A stretch of DNA of 64,000 nucleotides from the IMG/VR virus record IMGVR_UViG_3300027976_000028, positions 1 through 64,000 of that record; one strand, written 5' to 3'. This document shows positions 39,569 through 47,820 of the stretch, in pieces. The notes below the pieces were generated by a model. It was not told the origin of the DNA and ran no database searches. It saw nothing but the letters and a program-made list of their open reading frames with translations. Source of the DNA: a virus. A program made the translations under genes and the position numbers. How positions within the stretch are numbered: the first letter of the stretch is position 1; every line of letters starts with the position of its first letter.

Positions 39569-40345
39569 ATGAAGAATAAGCCTAAAAGTAGACTAGATGC
39601 GACGCGTAGAAGTGCTCGCAGCACACGTTTTGCAAATCAAGGTAATGAAGTAATAGACCTTAATACCTTTCGTGAACCAGAAAGACCTTCAAAATTTACC
39701 AAACGAGTTGATATCTATCCTCGTAATGATGCCCAGGAGCAATATTTAGATCAATTAATGGACGAGAATAACCGAATTGTTATTGCATCGGGCAGCGCCG
39801 GAACTGGCAAAAGCTATATGGCAACATTAGCAGCAATTAAATTCCTAAGGGAAGGATCCACCTCAAAAATTATAATTACCCGCCCAATGGTTGAGGTAGA
39901 GAACGAGCAAGTGGGGTTTTTACCTGGCGACCTTAACGAAAAACTTGCTCCATGGGTACGACCGTTGATGGACATATTCGAAGAACACTATACAAAATAT
40001 GCCATTGCAAAAATGCTTGCAGACGGCGTTATTGAAGTGTCTCCTCTAAGTTTCATGCGTGGAAGATCATTCCGGAATGCAATTATAATTGCAGATGAAA
40101 TGCAAAATGCAACCCCTAATCAGATGTTAATGTTACTTACACGTATATCAACAAACTCTAGGATTCTGCTCACTGGCGACACGCGCCAAACTGATAGATA
40201 CGGTGATCAAAACGGGCTGGTTAATCTGCTTACTAGGTTGCAGAACTCAGAACGCGATGGTATTGTATATACTCTGTTTGATAAACGCCATGTTGAGCGA
40301 GATCCAATTGTATCCGAGGTCCTTGACCTGTACGAAGAATGCTAA
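39569..40345 (+). CDS. phoH: PhoH-like P-loop NTPase
   Basis: 258 aa. Walker A GSAGTGKSYMA (about 70-80), RPMVEVENEQVGFLPGDLNEK, Walker B IIIADEMQN and the sensor LLTGDTRQTD are those of PhoH, an ATPase common in marine and freshwater phages whose exact role is unsettled. Starts after CCGGAG. Only rightward gene in its area apart from the endonucleases; overlaps the convergent HAD gene by 4 bases. Confidence 0.9.
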   Translation: MKNKPKSRLDATRRSARSTRFANQGNEVIDLNTFREPERPSKFTKRVDIYPRNDAQEQYLDQLMDENNRIVIASGSAGTGKSYMATLAAIKFLREGSTSKIIITRPMVEVENEQVGFLPGDLNEKLAPWVRPLMDIFEEHYTKYAIAKMLADGVIEVSPLSFMRGRSFRNAIIIADEMQNATPNQMLMLLTRISTNSRILLTGDTRQTDRYGDQNGLVNLLTRLQNSERDGIVYTLFDKRHVERDPIVSEVLDLYEEC

Positions 40346-40923
40346 TTCTCTAAAGTAACAATCTTATAGATGTCGTTCCACGTTTGCACACGTGGAACGA
40401 TTCCATTATATGAGGTGTTATGCGGGTTATTCATAAGCAATGGGCGTAACCCGTATTTGTAGGCAAGTTCTGAGTTACTTGGTTTATCCTCAATCCAAAA
40501 ATATCCACTATCCTTATAGTGCATTAACTGTTCACCCTTGTCATGATGTATGCCCAATACGTACAGTTCGTTTATTGCATCGGCACCAAATACATTATCC
40601 AAATTTCGTCTACGTAAGCCACATGTCCATGGATGGGAACCAGCGGTAGTTATTGCGATAATCTTATAACCTGCATCTTTGAATTTACGTATACCTTCTA
40701 CACTGTCTCTCCACGGAGACAACGATTCAAAGTCAGAAGATGCATTAAATTTGGAAATTAATTCAAGGCTAGCTGCATGGGTGAGTCCCAATTGTTTGCC
40801 AAGGCTGTATTCATTCATATACCTGTCATCAAATGTATGACCAAGACGAATTGCAAAGGTTTTAAACTTAGCTTCCCAATCCAAAATTACGCCGTCGCAA
40901 TCTGTCAAAAGTACTTTATCCAC
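40342..40923 (-). CDS. HAD-superfamily phosphatase
   Basis: 193 aa. Motif I LLTDCDGVILDW with nucleophile and acid Asp; motif II Thr in IIAITTAGS; motif IV FWIEDKPSN. Likely a (deoxy)nucleotidase or small phosphatase in nucleotide turnover. Overlaps the clamp-loader gene by 8 bases. Confidence 0.75.
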   Translation of the reverse strand: MDKVLLTDCDGVILDWEAKFKTFAIRLGHTFDDRYMNEYSLGKQLGLTHAASLELISKFNASSDFESLSPWRDSVEGIRKFKDAGYKIIAITTAGSHPWTCGLRRRNLDNVFGADAINELYVLGIHHDKGEQLMHYKDSGYFWIEDKPSNSELAYKYGLRPLLMNNPHNTSYNGIVPRVQTWNDIYKIVTLEN

Positions 40924-41845
40924 GGGCTAATATTTCCAATTCACAAAGAGTTGCACTCAAATTGATCTCGGCATCTGCACATAGGGAATGGTTCACTAGC
41001 CCTTTGCGGATTAACAACAATGCTTGATCTTGTATGTCACTATCAAGGCCCCAAAGGTCAAGGTTGCGATACATAAAGCGGAACATATCTTCATATTCCT
41101 CTAATGTGATTTGTTTAATAATCAAATCGCGAGCTTCGCGATAACGTCCTTTATGAAACAAGTCAACCATAGCGAGTTTGTAGTCACTTTCAGCGTCATC
41201 AGCTTTTACAGCTTCCAACTTGCCCGACGCACTGCGCATCTGTATCGTATTAATTGCCTTCCGTAAATCTGGATAGCACGCCTTCACATACATGTCAAGA
41301 GTTGCTAGATCAAAATCAATATTTTCAGTAATAAGGATAGTGGCCAAGCGGGCAGTGAATTCAGTTTGGTCGACATTCTTAAATGCCATTGTTTGCAGCC
41401 GAGAATGCAATGCTGGAATGATTTTGTTTGGATAGTTGCAAGTTAGTATAAAGCGTACACCATCACTGTACTGTTCAAGCATCCCTCGTAGAATTGCTTG
41501 TGCAGGTGGCGATATAAAATCTGACTCGTCAAGTAGTACAACTTTGAACTTTCCCATTGGCATCGTGCTGCAGAAATTGGTTATCTTATTGCGTAAAATA
41601 TCAACCCCGTTATCACGTGAGGCGTTTAGGTGCATAAAGTCCCCTGGATCAATAGCAAGTTCGTTGACTAATATTTTGGCCAGTGTAGTTTTTCCAGTGC
41701 CTGCCGAACCCGACAGCAGGAGGTGTGGGATATATTGATCCTTAATCCAAGTCTTAATCGTATTTTCTTGTTCTTTGTTTATCCAAACATAATCGCTTAC
41801 TGTTGCAGGCCGATACAACTCTACCCATAATGGTTTAATTGACAT
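40916..41845 (-). CDS. Sliding-clamp loader subunit (T4 gp44-like)
   Basis: 309 aa. The start LWVELYRPATVSDYV is the RFC-type YRP box; Walker A SGSAGTGKTTLA; Walker B VVLLDESDF; sensor FILTCNYPNKI; arginine finger in HSRLQ. Matches the small RFC/gp44 subunit that loads the polymerase clamp. The gp62 partner and the clamp are not in view. Confidence 0.88.
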   Translation of the reverse strand: MSIKPLWVELYRPATVSDYVWINKEQENTIKTWIKDQYIPHLLLSGSAGTGKTTLAKILVNELAIDPGDFMHLNASRDNGVDILRNKITNFCSTMPMGKFKVVLLDESDFISPPAQAILRGMLEQYSDGVRFILTCNYPNKIIPALHSRLQTMAFKNVDQTEFTARLATILITENIDFDLATLDMYVKACYPDLRKAINTIQMRSASGKLEAVKADDAESDYKLAMVDLFHKGRYREARDLIIKQITLEEYEDMFRFMYRNLDLWGLDSDIQDQALLLIRKGLVNHSLCADAEINLSATLCELEILARG

Positions 41846-41872
41846 TTACTTCCTCTTCTGATGTTAGTATGC

Positions 41873-41902
41873 AGTATAACATTATTCCAGGACAATTGTC
41901 AA
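41873..41902 (-). promoter_or_regulatory. Sigma70 early promoter for the clamp loader
   Basis: TTGACA, 18-base spacer, TATACT; leader contains GAGGAAG. Confidence 0.7.
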
Positions 41903-41913
41903 TAGCTTGTTGT

Positions 41914-42081
41914 TCAAACCACCTCTTCGATTACTCCAAGGACCTCAGCGATAATGAACAGTACACCAGCAGTAACAAGACTACCGCCAATTAATGCTAC
42001 GCCTGCAATAATTCTGATTGCACTCTTGGCAAGGCTTACATAAAAGTGGCCTTTGCTTGTATCTTTAGTTTGAATATTCAT
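41914..42081 (-). CDS. Small membrane protein
   Basis: 55 aa from the ATG (MNIQTKDTSK) that has GGAG upstream. Two closely spaced hydrophobic segments (AIRIIAGVALIGGSLVTAGVLFIIAEVLGV), probably a helical hairpin. Overlap with the upstream stop suggests coupling. Unknown. Confidence 0.55.
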   Translation of the reverse strand: MNIQTKDTSKGHFYVSLAKSAIRIIAGVALIGGSLVTAGVLFIIAEVLGVIEEVV

Positions 42082-42083
42082 TG

Positions 42084-42665
42084 CTATGTTCTCCATTTGA
42101 ATTCTGTAAAATGTGTGTTGCGATACTTAGTTAACCATTCAAGGGCTCGATTACTATCTGCAGCCCACCCCGGTAAATATGAGTCAAATTCTTCTTGGGT
42201 GTGGCGTTCCCACTCTATGCTTTTTGTTGGTACTACGTTAGCAGCAAGGTGTTCAATTGCTTCATCAAGTGTTCGTTTACTATTATCACCAAAAGCCAGG
42301 TTGATATTATATGCAGCGTGCTTATCAAGCCCCTTGATAGTATCAATGCCCAACATTCCTTCTACATGACATTTCTCACAAGAACATGGAATACATGTGC
42401 AATCTCCGGCGTGCCTATTCATCAACTCAGAAATATAGCATTCGAATAGCTCGTTGACGCGGTTGTCAACAAAGTTTACTTCGTTGGGCTTTACAATTCT
42501 ACGAACCCGTTTAACGTCAAAATACTTTTCGCCAAGGTAAAAATGCGCCTCGAAAATAATATCTTCGTATTCTTTAAGCTTAATTTTGTACCACAGTTCC
42601 TTCTTCTCTTGCCCATCAAGTTCAACAGTAGTCCGAAGAGGATTTTGTGCGTATGTGATTCTCAT
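42084..42665 (-). CDS. Hypothetical protein with Cys cluster
   Basis: 193 aa. N-terminal beta domain (MRITYAQNPLRTTVELDGQEKKELWYKIKLKEYE), then a CTCIPCSCEKCH cluster (about 106-117) that could bind zinc or iron-sulphur, then a helical C-terminus with LAANVVPTKS and FDSYLPGWAADSNRALEWL. Not assigned. Confidence 0.6.
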   Translation of the reverse strand: MRITYAQNPLRTTVELDGQEKKELWYKIKLKEYEDIIFEAHFYLGEKYFDVKRVRRIVKPNEVNFVDNRVNELFECYISELMNRHAGDCTCIPCSCEKCHVEGMLGIDTIKGLDKHAAYNINLAFGDNSKRTLDEAIEHLAANVVPTKSIEWERHTQEEFDSYLPGWAADSNRALEWLTKYRNTHFTEFKWRT

Positions 42666-42744
42666 TGTTAGCTTATATTGTATTCAAAGTATACCAAGGA
42701 CCAATTGTTTGTATCAGTTGCCTCTGGTGTACATGGACGTACCT

Positions 42745-42846
42745 TCAATATCCTGTGGCATTAAGCGAGTTAAGTTGTCTAACTAAATCTGCAATATCTG
42801 TCCAAGATATTGTTACTGAACTATAACTTACCCGCCTGAATACCAT
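42745..42846 (-). CDS. 33-residue protein after the GroES-like gene
   Basis: 33 aa: MVFRRVSYSSVTISWTDIADLVRQLNSLNATGY. AAGAGAATAAC precedes the ATG, 11 bases from the upstream stop. Short strand plus amphipathic helix. A longer reading of the same frame would overlap the GroES-like gene and is unlikely. Confidence 0.45.
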   Translation of the reverse strand: MVFRRVSYSSVTISWTDIADLVRQLNSLNATGY

Positions 42847-42856
42847 CGTTATTCTC

Positions 42857-43240
42857 TTATTGTAATATTGGTCGCAAAAATTCCGATGGGTCAATACTAT
42901 CCGGTGCAGTACTTGTATTCCTGCCAATAAAGTCATCAAACGGTGCTTCATCTTGCACTGCAAGGATTTCATCATTGTCAAGCAGCACCAATTTAAGATC
43001 CTTGCCATTGTGTTCAATGGTGGTTTGGTTCGACCATCGACCATGTGCAACCAGTACATACTGGCCAGGAGTAACCCAATCAATTTTCTCGCCGACCATT
43101 TGAATTTTAGCCCAGCGTGGACGGATGCCGCGTTCTTTGCCGTTCTCTCCAGCGATAATAATGCCAGCTTTTGTCACGCGCTCATCCATGCCAAGCAGAG
43201 TAGCAAGGATCTTCTTTGGTAAAGGTTTAATAGTTTGCAT
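42857..43240 (-). CDS. GroES-like co-chaperonin (gp31 type)
   Basis: 127 aa. Hsp10 layout: IKPLPKKILATLLG start, mobile-loop-like DERVTKAGIIIAGENGKE (about 18-36), then a beta barrel (IQMVGEKIDWVTPGQYVLVAHGRW) and EILAVQ. T4 gp31 replaces GroES to fold the capsid protein; the long acidic C-tail here (DDFIGRNTSTAPDSID) is unusual. Confidence 0.8.
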   Translation of the reverse strand: MQTIKPLPKKILATLLGMDERVTKAGIIIAGENGKERGIRPRWAKIQMVGEKIDWVTPGQYVLVAHGRWSNQTTIEHNGKDLKLVLLDNDEILAVQDEAPFDDFIGRNTSTAPDSIDPSEFLRPILQ

Positions 43241-43608
43241 TATGTGTTTAGTGTAGGTAGTTCGATAATTTGGATGCTGCCGTCGCTATATTCAACTTCG
43301 GTGCTCAAGCCATCTGCAGATGGTCTGCTACTAACTATAGTTGGACCGGTAGGTGTCGACGCTGCTGGTCCAACTATAGTTTCGTCGGCTTTCAGACTAA
43401 CTTGTTGCACACCTTTATTCTGCAATGCAGAATTAGCTCGACTAATAGTTTGGTTTGGAATGGTTACCTTTCCATAAGCATCAACGACATCGCCGCGGCC
43501 GTTCATTGAAGAATTGCCAACTGCCTTTGTGTCGCCATTTTTATCTGCAAACGCGCCCATATTAAACTCGCGCCCAGCATAAGTTTTGTACTTTGAATTT
43601 GCACTCAT
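43240..43608 (-). CDS. Hypothetical protein containing a perfect inverted repeat
   Basis: 122 aa, Ser/Gly/Asn-rich, with TIVGPAASTPTGPTIV in the second half. Start overlaps the polymerase-fragment gene (ATGA). Unrecognised; may be disordered or structural. Confidence 0.5.
   Translation of the reverse strand: MSANSKYKTYAGREFNMGAFADKNGDTKAVGNSSMNGRGDVVDAYGKVTIPNQTISRANSALQNKGVQQVSLKADETIVGPAASTPTGPTIVSSRPSADGLSTEVEYSDGSIQIIELPTLNT
43333..43381. repeat. 15-bp perfect inverted repeat
   Basis: AACTATAGTTGGACC (43333-43347) and its exact complement (43367-43381) with a 19-base gap. Lies inside a coding frame and has no U-run. Confidence 0.85.
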
Positions 43609-44081
43609 CTTATAAATTCCCTTATATCTAAATTATATTTAACAGCATCAACTGAGTGTAGTCCTATCAAAAACAACAGATATGAAGATACACTTGATCC
43701 CCGTCCTACCCCCCACACTATGTTATTTTCTCGCATTACTCTAACCAAATAAATCATAAAACGCAACATTGGTTCCATCTTACGTTCGCGATACAATACT
43801 AATTCTTCAACTACACGCATCGTTTCATCTAATGTAGTTACCTTCTCTGTAAAGTATATATCTAAATCTAACGCCAGTATATCAGACGGAACATTCCATT
43901 GTTGTAATGCTTCGTCTACTGTATTATGCAATGGCTTTGCTACAAATATTGGGTCTTGTCCAATCTCATAACACCCTAATATATAATCGTCTAACAACGA
44001 GTCATTGATAGTTAGTATGCCGCCCTTATTCTGGTATAATAACTCAACAAGATCTGACTCAGATAACATTGTCACGGGCAT
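43605..44081 (-). CDS. DNA polymerase III alpha-like fragment
   Basis: 158 aa. The last 55 residues (VRVMRENNIVWGVGRGSSVSSYLLFLIGLHSVDAVKYNLDIREF) match the GxGRGS region of the PolIII alpha (DnaE) family, ending before the catalytic Asp motifs, so it cannot polymerise alone. The N-terminus is helical and partly DnaE-like. Either a degraded gene or a repurposed nucleotide/DNA-binding module. A later ATG at 44069 would avoid the overlap. Confidence 0.6.
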   Translation of the reverse strand: MPVTMLSESDLVELLYQNKGGILTINDSLLDDYILGCYEIGQDPIFVAKPLHNTVDEALQQWNVPSDILALDLDIYFTEKVTTLDETMRVVEELVLYRERKMEPMLRFMIYLVRVMRENNIVWGVGRGSSVSSYLLFLIGLHSVDAVKYNLDIREFIR

Positions 44082-44302
44082 ATACTATCTTTAAATGGGT
44101 CATTATCACCTTTTTCTGCTGTAAATCTCTGCTTATATCCAATTTCAAACATTGCGCTTCTAATCGATTCTAAATGAGATAGCATTTGATTCATAGCTTC
44201 TTGATTGCTTCCGGCATTATATGCAGCCGTATATTTCTTACTGATAAACGATTGCCGTTCCATCAATTGATCAAAAGTCATAGTTAGATAATTTGCATCC
44301 AT
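44072..44302 (-). CDS. Small helical protein
   Basis: 76 aa, mostly helical (FDQLMERQSFISKKYTAAYN, MLSHLESIRSAMFEIG). Overlaps the polymerase-fragment start by 10 bases. No family. Confidence 0.55.
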   Translation of the reverse strand: MDANYLTMTFDQLMERQSFISKKYTAAYNAGSNQEAMNQMLSHLESIRSAMFEIGYKQRFTAEKGDNDPFKDSICP

Positions 44303-44310
44303 AATTTAAG

Positions 44311-44637
44311 TTATACCGAAAAGCTTGATCCACACCCGCAACTAGATGTTGCTGAAGGATTGTTAATTGCAAAACTAGAGCCGTTTAAGTCATCCTTATA
44401 GGAAATTTCTGAATCACGCAGGTATTGCATACTCATTGAATCTACTACTACTTTAACACCTTCTTTGTCAAATGTAAAGTCGTCTTCGTTCGTTTCTTCA
44501 TCAAACGAAAAGCCATATGACATACCAGAACACCCACCACCTTGCACAAATATTCTTAGGGACATGCTACTCAATGTATCATCTTCTGCAAAAATGCTTT
44601 TAATCTTTGTAACTGCTGATTCTGTAATGTTAATCAT
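44311..44637 (-). CDS. A-type Fe-S carrier (IscA/ErpA-like)
   Basis: 108 aa. All three conserved cysteines are present: [11 protein letters not shown] and the C-terminal SCGCGSSF. The line-up [37 protein letters not shown] is that of IscA/ErpA, which deliver Fe-S clusters to target proteins. Seen in some marine phages; it may supply a phage Fe-S enzyme or support host respiration. Confidence 0.9.
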   Translation of the reverse strand: MINITESAVTKIKSIFAEDDTLSSMSLRIFVQGGGCSGMSYGFSFDEETNEDDFTFDKEGVKVVVDSMSMQYLRDSEISYKDDLNGSSFAINNPSATSSCGCGSSFSV

Positions 44638-44640
44638 ATA

Positions 44641-44847
44641 TTAACTCCTTGTTATAATGTTAATTATCTCTTCCTTCTTATCGCGAGTATTTATGGTAAT
44701 ATCATGAACATGGGCGTATGCAATAACTTGCTTTTTTGTTAGCAGTGATAACTTGGCAGGATTGTGGCGTAAAGAAACAATCAAAGGTTCACTAATTGTT
44801 GCAATTGTATTATCAATTTCTATGCCAAGAAACGTTTTAATTGACAC
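44641..44847 (-). CDS. Small hypothetical protein
   Basis: 68 aa. A helix-extended-helix-like C-terminus (LTKKQVIAYAHVHDITINTRDKKEEIINII) resembles SAP/Rho-N nucleic-acid-binding modules. Overlaps the upstream gene by 11 bases. Confidence 0.5.
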   Translation of the reverse strand: MSIKTFLGIEIDNTIATISEPLIVSLRHNPAKLSLLTKKQVIAYAHVHDITINTRDKKEEIINIITRS

Positions 44848-45112
44848 TCTGTTCTCCTATGACTATACTTGCAAACATTGCGTCATTTTCATTCTCAAAC
44901 AAAAAACAGGCATCGCCGTTTGCAGAAAATGCCCACCCGGTCCAGCCAAATGACAACTCTTCCACTTTGTTAAGAATGTCATGTGGGATTCCTGCTTCAC
45001 AAAACGGATTAAGTGGCTTACAAGCATAAACCGTTGACCATACTGTTTTCGGTTTTAAATCAGTTGAAAAACTATATGATTTCTTAAAGTCTCTTATGTC
45101 AAGTTGTTTCAT
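44837..45112 (-). CDS. Hypothetical protein, LRWG-like C-terminus
   Basis: 91 aa. Contains VEELSFGWTGWAFSANGDACFLFENENDAMFASIVIGE; the strand plus ENENDAMFA helix is laid out like the end motif of the 19.5-20.9 kb family, with the LRWG residues lost. Function unknown. Confidence 0.5.
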   Translation of the reverse strand: MKQLDIRDFKKSYSFSTDLKPKTVWSTVYACKPLNPFCEAGIPHDILNKVEELSFGWTGWAFSANGDACFLFENENDAMFASIVIGEQSVN

Positions 45113-45120
45113 TTCTTCGC

Positions 45121-45336
45121 TTATATGTAATAATAATCATTGTTTACTTCAGTAAATCGCTCTATAAAACTTTCAAGATAACAACGGTATTCTCTACATT
45201 CAACAGCAGCTGACCTATCTTTAGATTCTTCTCGATAATGAATCCACACACGTCCTTGCAGCTCACTCACGTGTATCACACGGAACTATCTGTGGCTTGG
45301 GCTGACCCATACACTGTCACTGTTCACTATCGTCAT
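45121..45336 (-). pseudogene. Small gene with an in-frame amber codon
   Basis: ATG at 45336 after AAAGGATTAGGC opens MTIVNSDSVWVSPSHR, then TAG (45288-45286), then an uninterrupted 54-residue frame (FRVIHVSELQGRVWIHYREES to NNDYYYI) ending at 45121 next to the following gene. Other genes here use TAG as a real stop, so this is a nonsense mutation, suppression/readthrough, or a sequencing error. A GTG inside could restart. Confidence 0.5.
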
Positions 45337-45413
45337 GCCTAATCCTTTATTTGAAAACTTCCATGGCATCAGTTTCTATATTTTCTGTCATACGCAACAT
45401 ATACCTGTAGTTA

Positions 45414-45905
45414 TCAGTAATCCGCAAAAAGATCCTCGTTATCGTCTCTATGTCCTTGCCTACCAGCCATGTTGTTATCGGTTTCACGAACTTCAACTCT
45501 TGTGCACCAAACCCTTGCTGCTTCAGACGACCCGCAGTTTGGAAGGAATATGCCGTTAATATACTTATAAAGGAAATCTGCGATGCCCTCGCATCCAGTT
45601 TTCTCTACTTCTGTAATCTTTGCTAGGCCAAGTGTCTGTAAATTTTTAATTTCTGCATACAGCGGGTCATTTGTGGCCAATAATAAACAATGATCAAATT
45701 TATCTTCTAAGAATTCTTTAAGAGGTTTCAGCCCACCAAAATCAGTTACCCAGTTACGGGCATCTAGTGTGTCTGATTCAAATTCAAAATGGAATGACAT
45801 GGCGTAACCGTGAATTTTGTTACAATGTGAGTCTGCACGCCATTGTCGATATGCGACTGGTCCCAGTTGTTTGTATGTTTTAGTACTAAAATATTTGTTT
45901 GCCAT
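45414..45905 (-). CDS. queD: QueD-like 6-pyruvoyl-tetrahydropterin synthase family
   Basis: 163 aa from the ATG after AGGAGATAACA. WRADSHCNKIHGYAMSFHFEFE (about 22-43), WVTDFGGLKPLKEFLEDKFDHCLLL and a final Glu in TRVEVRET match QueD/PTPS, which makes carboxytetrahydropterin for queuosine/preQ0. Two usual zinc ligands are changed: the first His is Tyr (AYRQW) and HGH is HGY. Phage relatives sometimes show HGY, so activity is uncertain. QueC lies at 58 kb. Confidence 0.7.
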   Translation of the reverse strand: MANKYFSTKTYKQLGPVAYRQWRADSHCNKIHGYAMSFHFEFESDTLDARNWVTDFGGLKPLKEFLEDKFDHCLLLATNDPLYAEIKNLQTLGLAKITEVEKTGCEGIADFLYKYINGIFLPNCGSSEAARVWCTRVEVRETDNNMAGRQGHRDDNEDLFADY

Positions 45906-46040
45906 TGTTATCTCCTGTTTGATTAGCAATGACATGCAGAGTTTCTAAAGCGGGATGAATGCCTAAGTCCGCTGTTGTTATTTATACAGATGTTAACGAC
46001 CTGATAACTCGTTAATGCCAAGTTTATTATACAATAATTT

Positions 46041-46069
46041 ATTATACAATAACATTAAGGAAATGTCAA
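46041..46069 (-). promoter_or_regulatory. Consensus sigma70 early promoter
   Basis: TTGACA, 17-base spacer, TATAAT, minus strand. Should drive the QueD to GroES-like operon with a long leader. Confidence 0.8.
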
Positions 46070-46088
46070 TACCTACGTGTCGATTCGG

Positions 46089-46158
46089 CTAAATAGAAGT
46101 GGTGACAGCCGCGGTACGGAAATACCCGCTGTCATTAGTCAACCAGATTAAGGATTAT
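46089..46158 (+). repeat. Homing-endonuclease leader, copy B
   Basis: CTAAATA (46089), TGACAGC (46103) pairing with GCTGTCA (46128-46134), TTAGTCAACC and AAGGATTAT before the ATG at 46159. Intact copy of the three-member family. Confidence 0.8.
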
Positions 46159-46902
46159 ATGACCAACAAAACTATTTATACAGCGATTTTCTATGTTTAC
46201 GCTTATTTACGAAGTAAAGATTCAAAAACTGCAAAAGCTGGTACACCTTACTATATCGGTAAAGGAAAGGACCAAAGGGCATGGAATAAACATAGAAATG
46301 CACCTGTCCCAAACGATAAATCACATATCGTACTTCTTGAAACCAATTTAACTGAAATTGGAGCATTTGCAATCGAACGCAGAATGATTTGTTGGTATGG
46401 CAGAAAGGATCTTGGTGGTATTCTGCTCAATCGGACAGATGGCGGAGAAGGAGTAAGTGGGTATATTCGTTCAGTTGGATCAATTGCCAAGTCCACTGCT
46501 GCTAATATAGGTAGGGTTCATTCTACCAAATCAAAGGCAAAGATTTCAAAGGCAAATCTTGGGCAGAGACGCACAGAAGAACAAAAGGAAAAATATCGGC
46601 TGGTGCGCGGCGAGTTATATACACAAGGCATGTTCGGAAAAACACATTCGGAAGAATCCAAAGATAAAATGAGTGTTGCACAAACTGGACATATTTGTTC
46701 CAGTGAAACAAGGGTTAAAATTGGCGACAAAAACCGTGGGCGTACTCGATCTGATGAATATAAGGCTACTAAGAGTACAGATATGTTAGGGGAAAATAAT
46801 CACATGTTCGGAAAAACACATTCAGTAGAAACTAAGGCCAAAATTAGTGCTACAAAAAAACGTCAACATGCTGAATTAGCCTCTCAGCGTCAAAATCCTT
46901 AA
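46159..46902 (+). CDS. GIY-YIG homing endonuclease with NUMOD3 repeats
   Basis: 247 aa. [13 protein letters not shown] and [18 protein letters not shown] form the GIY-YIG core, with [12 protein letters not shown] carrying the catalytic Glu; at least four NUMOD3 DNA-binding repeats follow ([52 protein letters not shown]). Free-standing homing endonuclease; its 3' end overlaps the exonuclease gene by 27 bases. Confidence 0.88.
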   Translation: MTNKTIYTAIFYVYAYLRSKDSKTAKAGTPYYIGKGKDQRAWNKHRNAPVPNDKSHIVLLETNLTEIGAFAIERRMICWYGRKDLGGILLNRTDGGEGVSGYIRSVGSIAKSTAANIGRVHSTKSKAKISKANLGQRRTEEQKEKYRLVRGELYTQGMFGKTHSEESKDKMSVAQTGHICSSETRVKIGDKNRGRTRSDEYKATKSTDMLGENNHMFGKTHSVETKAKISATKKRQHAELASQRQNP

Positions 46903-47454
46903 TTTACTAAATGCCTGCTGCACGCCAACTAATTGATTATAGCAGTCTTGCAGCGCATGGTGAGCGCCACCTTTCTGCTTCTCAATATCAACCAGTGCCA
47001 TTAATGTACGGGCGTCACGGGCCTGCCAATAAGACCACGCTACACCACGCTTCAATTCACGTGAGAAGTGTTCCAGAATACCCAAGTCAAATCCTGTTCC
47101 ATTTGCCCACATAGAATCAACTCCACCGCACCATTTGTGAAAGTCCTTAAGCACATCCCTAATGTCGTGCCTATCTTTTTCGTTGAACGCTTCTGCGCGA
47201 ACTTCTTCGGCTTGCTTGCTCCACCATTCAAGTGTGGCATCATCAATAATATGATCAAGCCCTTCAAAACTTTCAAAGCTTACGCGGCGGTAGAATGTGT
47301 CCATCTTTTCCATGGGGTTATTAGTATCATCAGCCCACGGATTAAATCGTATAGCCCCAATCGTCAGCATTAAACTGTTTGGTTTTGTGCCAAGTGTCTC
47401 CAAATCAACCATGATTTGATTACCTGGATTAGCAAAGTTAAATACTTTGTTCAT
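46876..47454 (-). CDS. DEDDh 3'-5' exonuclease (DexA/DnaQ-like)
   Basis: 192 aa. Exo I MVDLETLG (Asp, Glu), Exo [14 protein letters not shown] (Asp), Exo [13 protein letters not shown] (His, Asp): all DEDDh catalytic residues are present. Size and motifs resemble T4 DexA, which helps degrade host DNA or single strands. Confidence 0.85.
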   Translation of the reverse strand: MNKVFNFANPGNQIMVDLETLGTKPNSLMLTIGAIRFNPWADDTNNPMEKMDTFYRRVSFESFEGLDHIIDDATLEWWSKQAEEVRAEAFNEKDRHDIRDVLKDFHKWCGGVDSMWANGTGFDLGILEHFSRELKRGVAWSYWQARDARTLMALVDIEKQKGGAHHALQDCYNQLVGVQQAFSKLRILTLRG

Positions 47455-47457
47455 AAG

Positions 47458-47820
47458 TTATCCCAACATTGTGCCCGAGCCAACCACTTCGCCGGCTTCG
47501 TTAATTTGAACATCGCGCCGCCCAATTGTAATCGACAATGTTTTCTCACCATCTTCGTTATCCAAGCTTGCTGTGACTAATCCTTCTTCGAGGAATGGTG
47601 TCCCAAAGTTTTGGTCGATGATCTCTTTGAGGCGTTCTAACGTAAGCATAAGTTTCTCCTGTGTTTCTGTTTTCTTTGTGAGGATGATTGTTCCATCTTC
47701 CTGCACATTCCATAGCAGTGTGTCACCAATTTCCCATCCAAAACTATCAGTAAAACCTTCAGGGAATGGTAGGATAAGATCACCTGTTTCCAAATCTTCT
47801 ATTAGCGTGACTGTAGTCAT
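47458..47820 (-). CDS. AbrB/MazE-like N-terminal domain protein
   Basis: 120 aa. The first 50 residues (DLETGDLILPFPEGFTDSFGWEIGDTLLWNVQEDGTIILTKK) fit the swapped-hairpin AbrB DNA-binding fold; the remainder is an unrecognised beta-rich domain. Possibly a regulator. Four-base overlap with the upstream gene. Confidence 0.55.
   Translation of the reverse strand: MTTVTLIEDLETGDLILPFPEGFTDSFGWEIGDTLLWNVQEDGTIILTKKTETQEKLMLTLERLKEIIDQNFGTPFLEEGLVTASLDNEDGEKTLSITIGRRDVQINEAGEVVGSGTMLG

Noticed and set aside
39415-39624. Longer start for the gene ending at 38899
   Set aside because: The extension would cross the late promoter and overlap the divergent PhoH gene; the ATG at 39414 is well placed after the late motif.
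42847-43083. A 112-residue frame across the GroES-like gene
   Set aside because: It overlaps GroES-like coding sequence almost completely and has a poor composition. Only its last 33 codons, with their own ribosome site, are kept.
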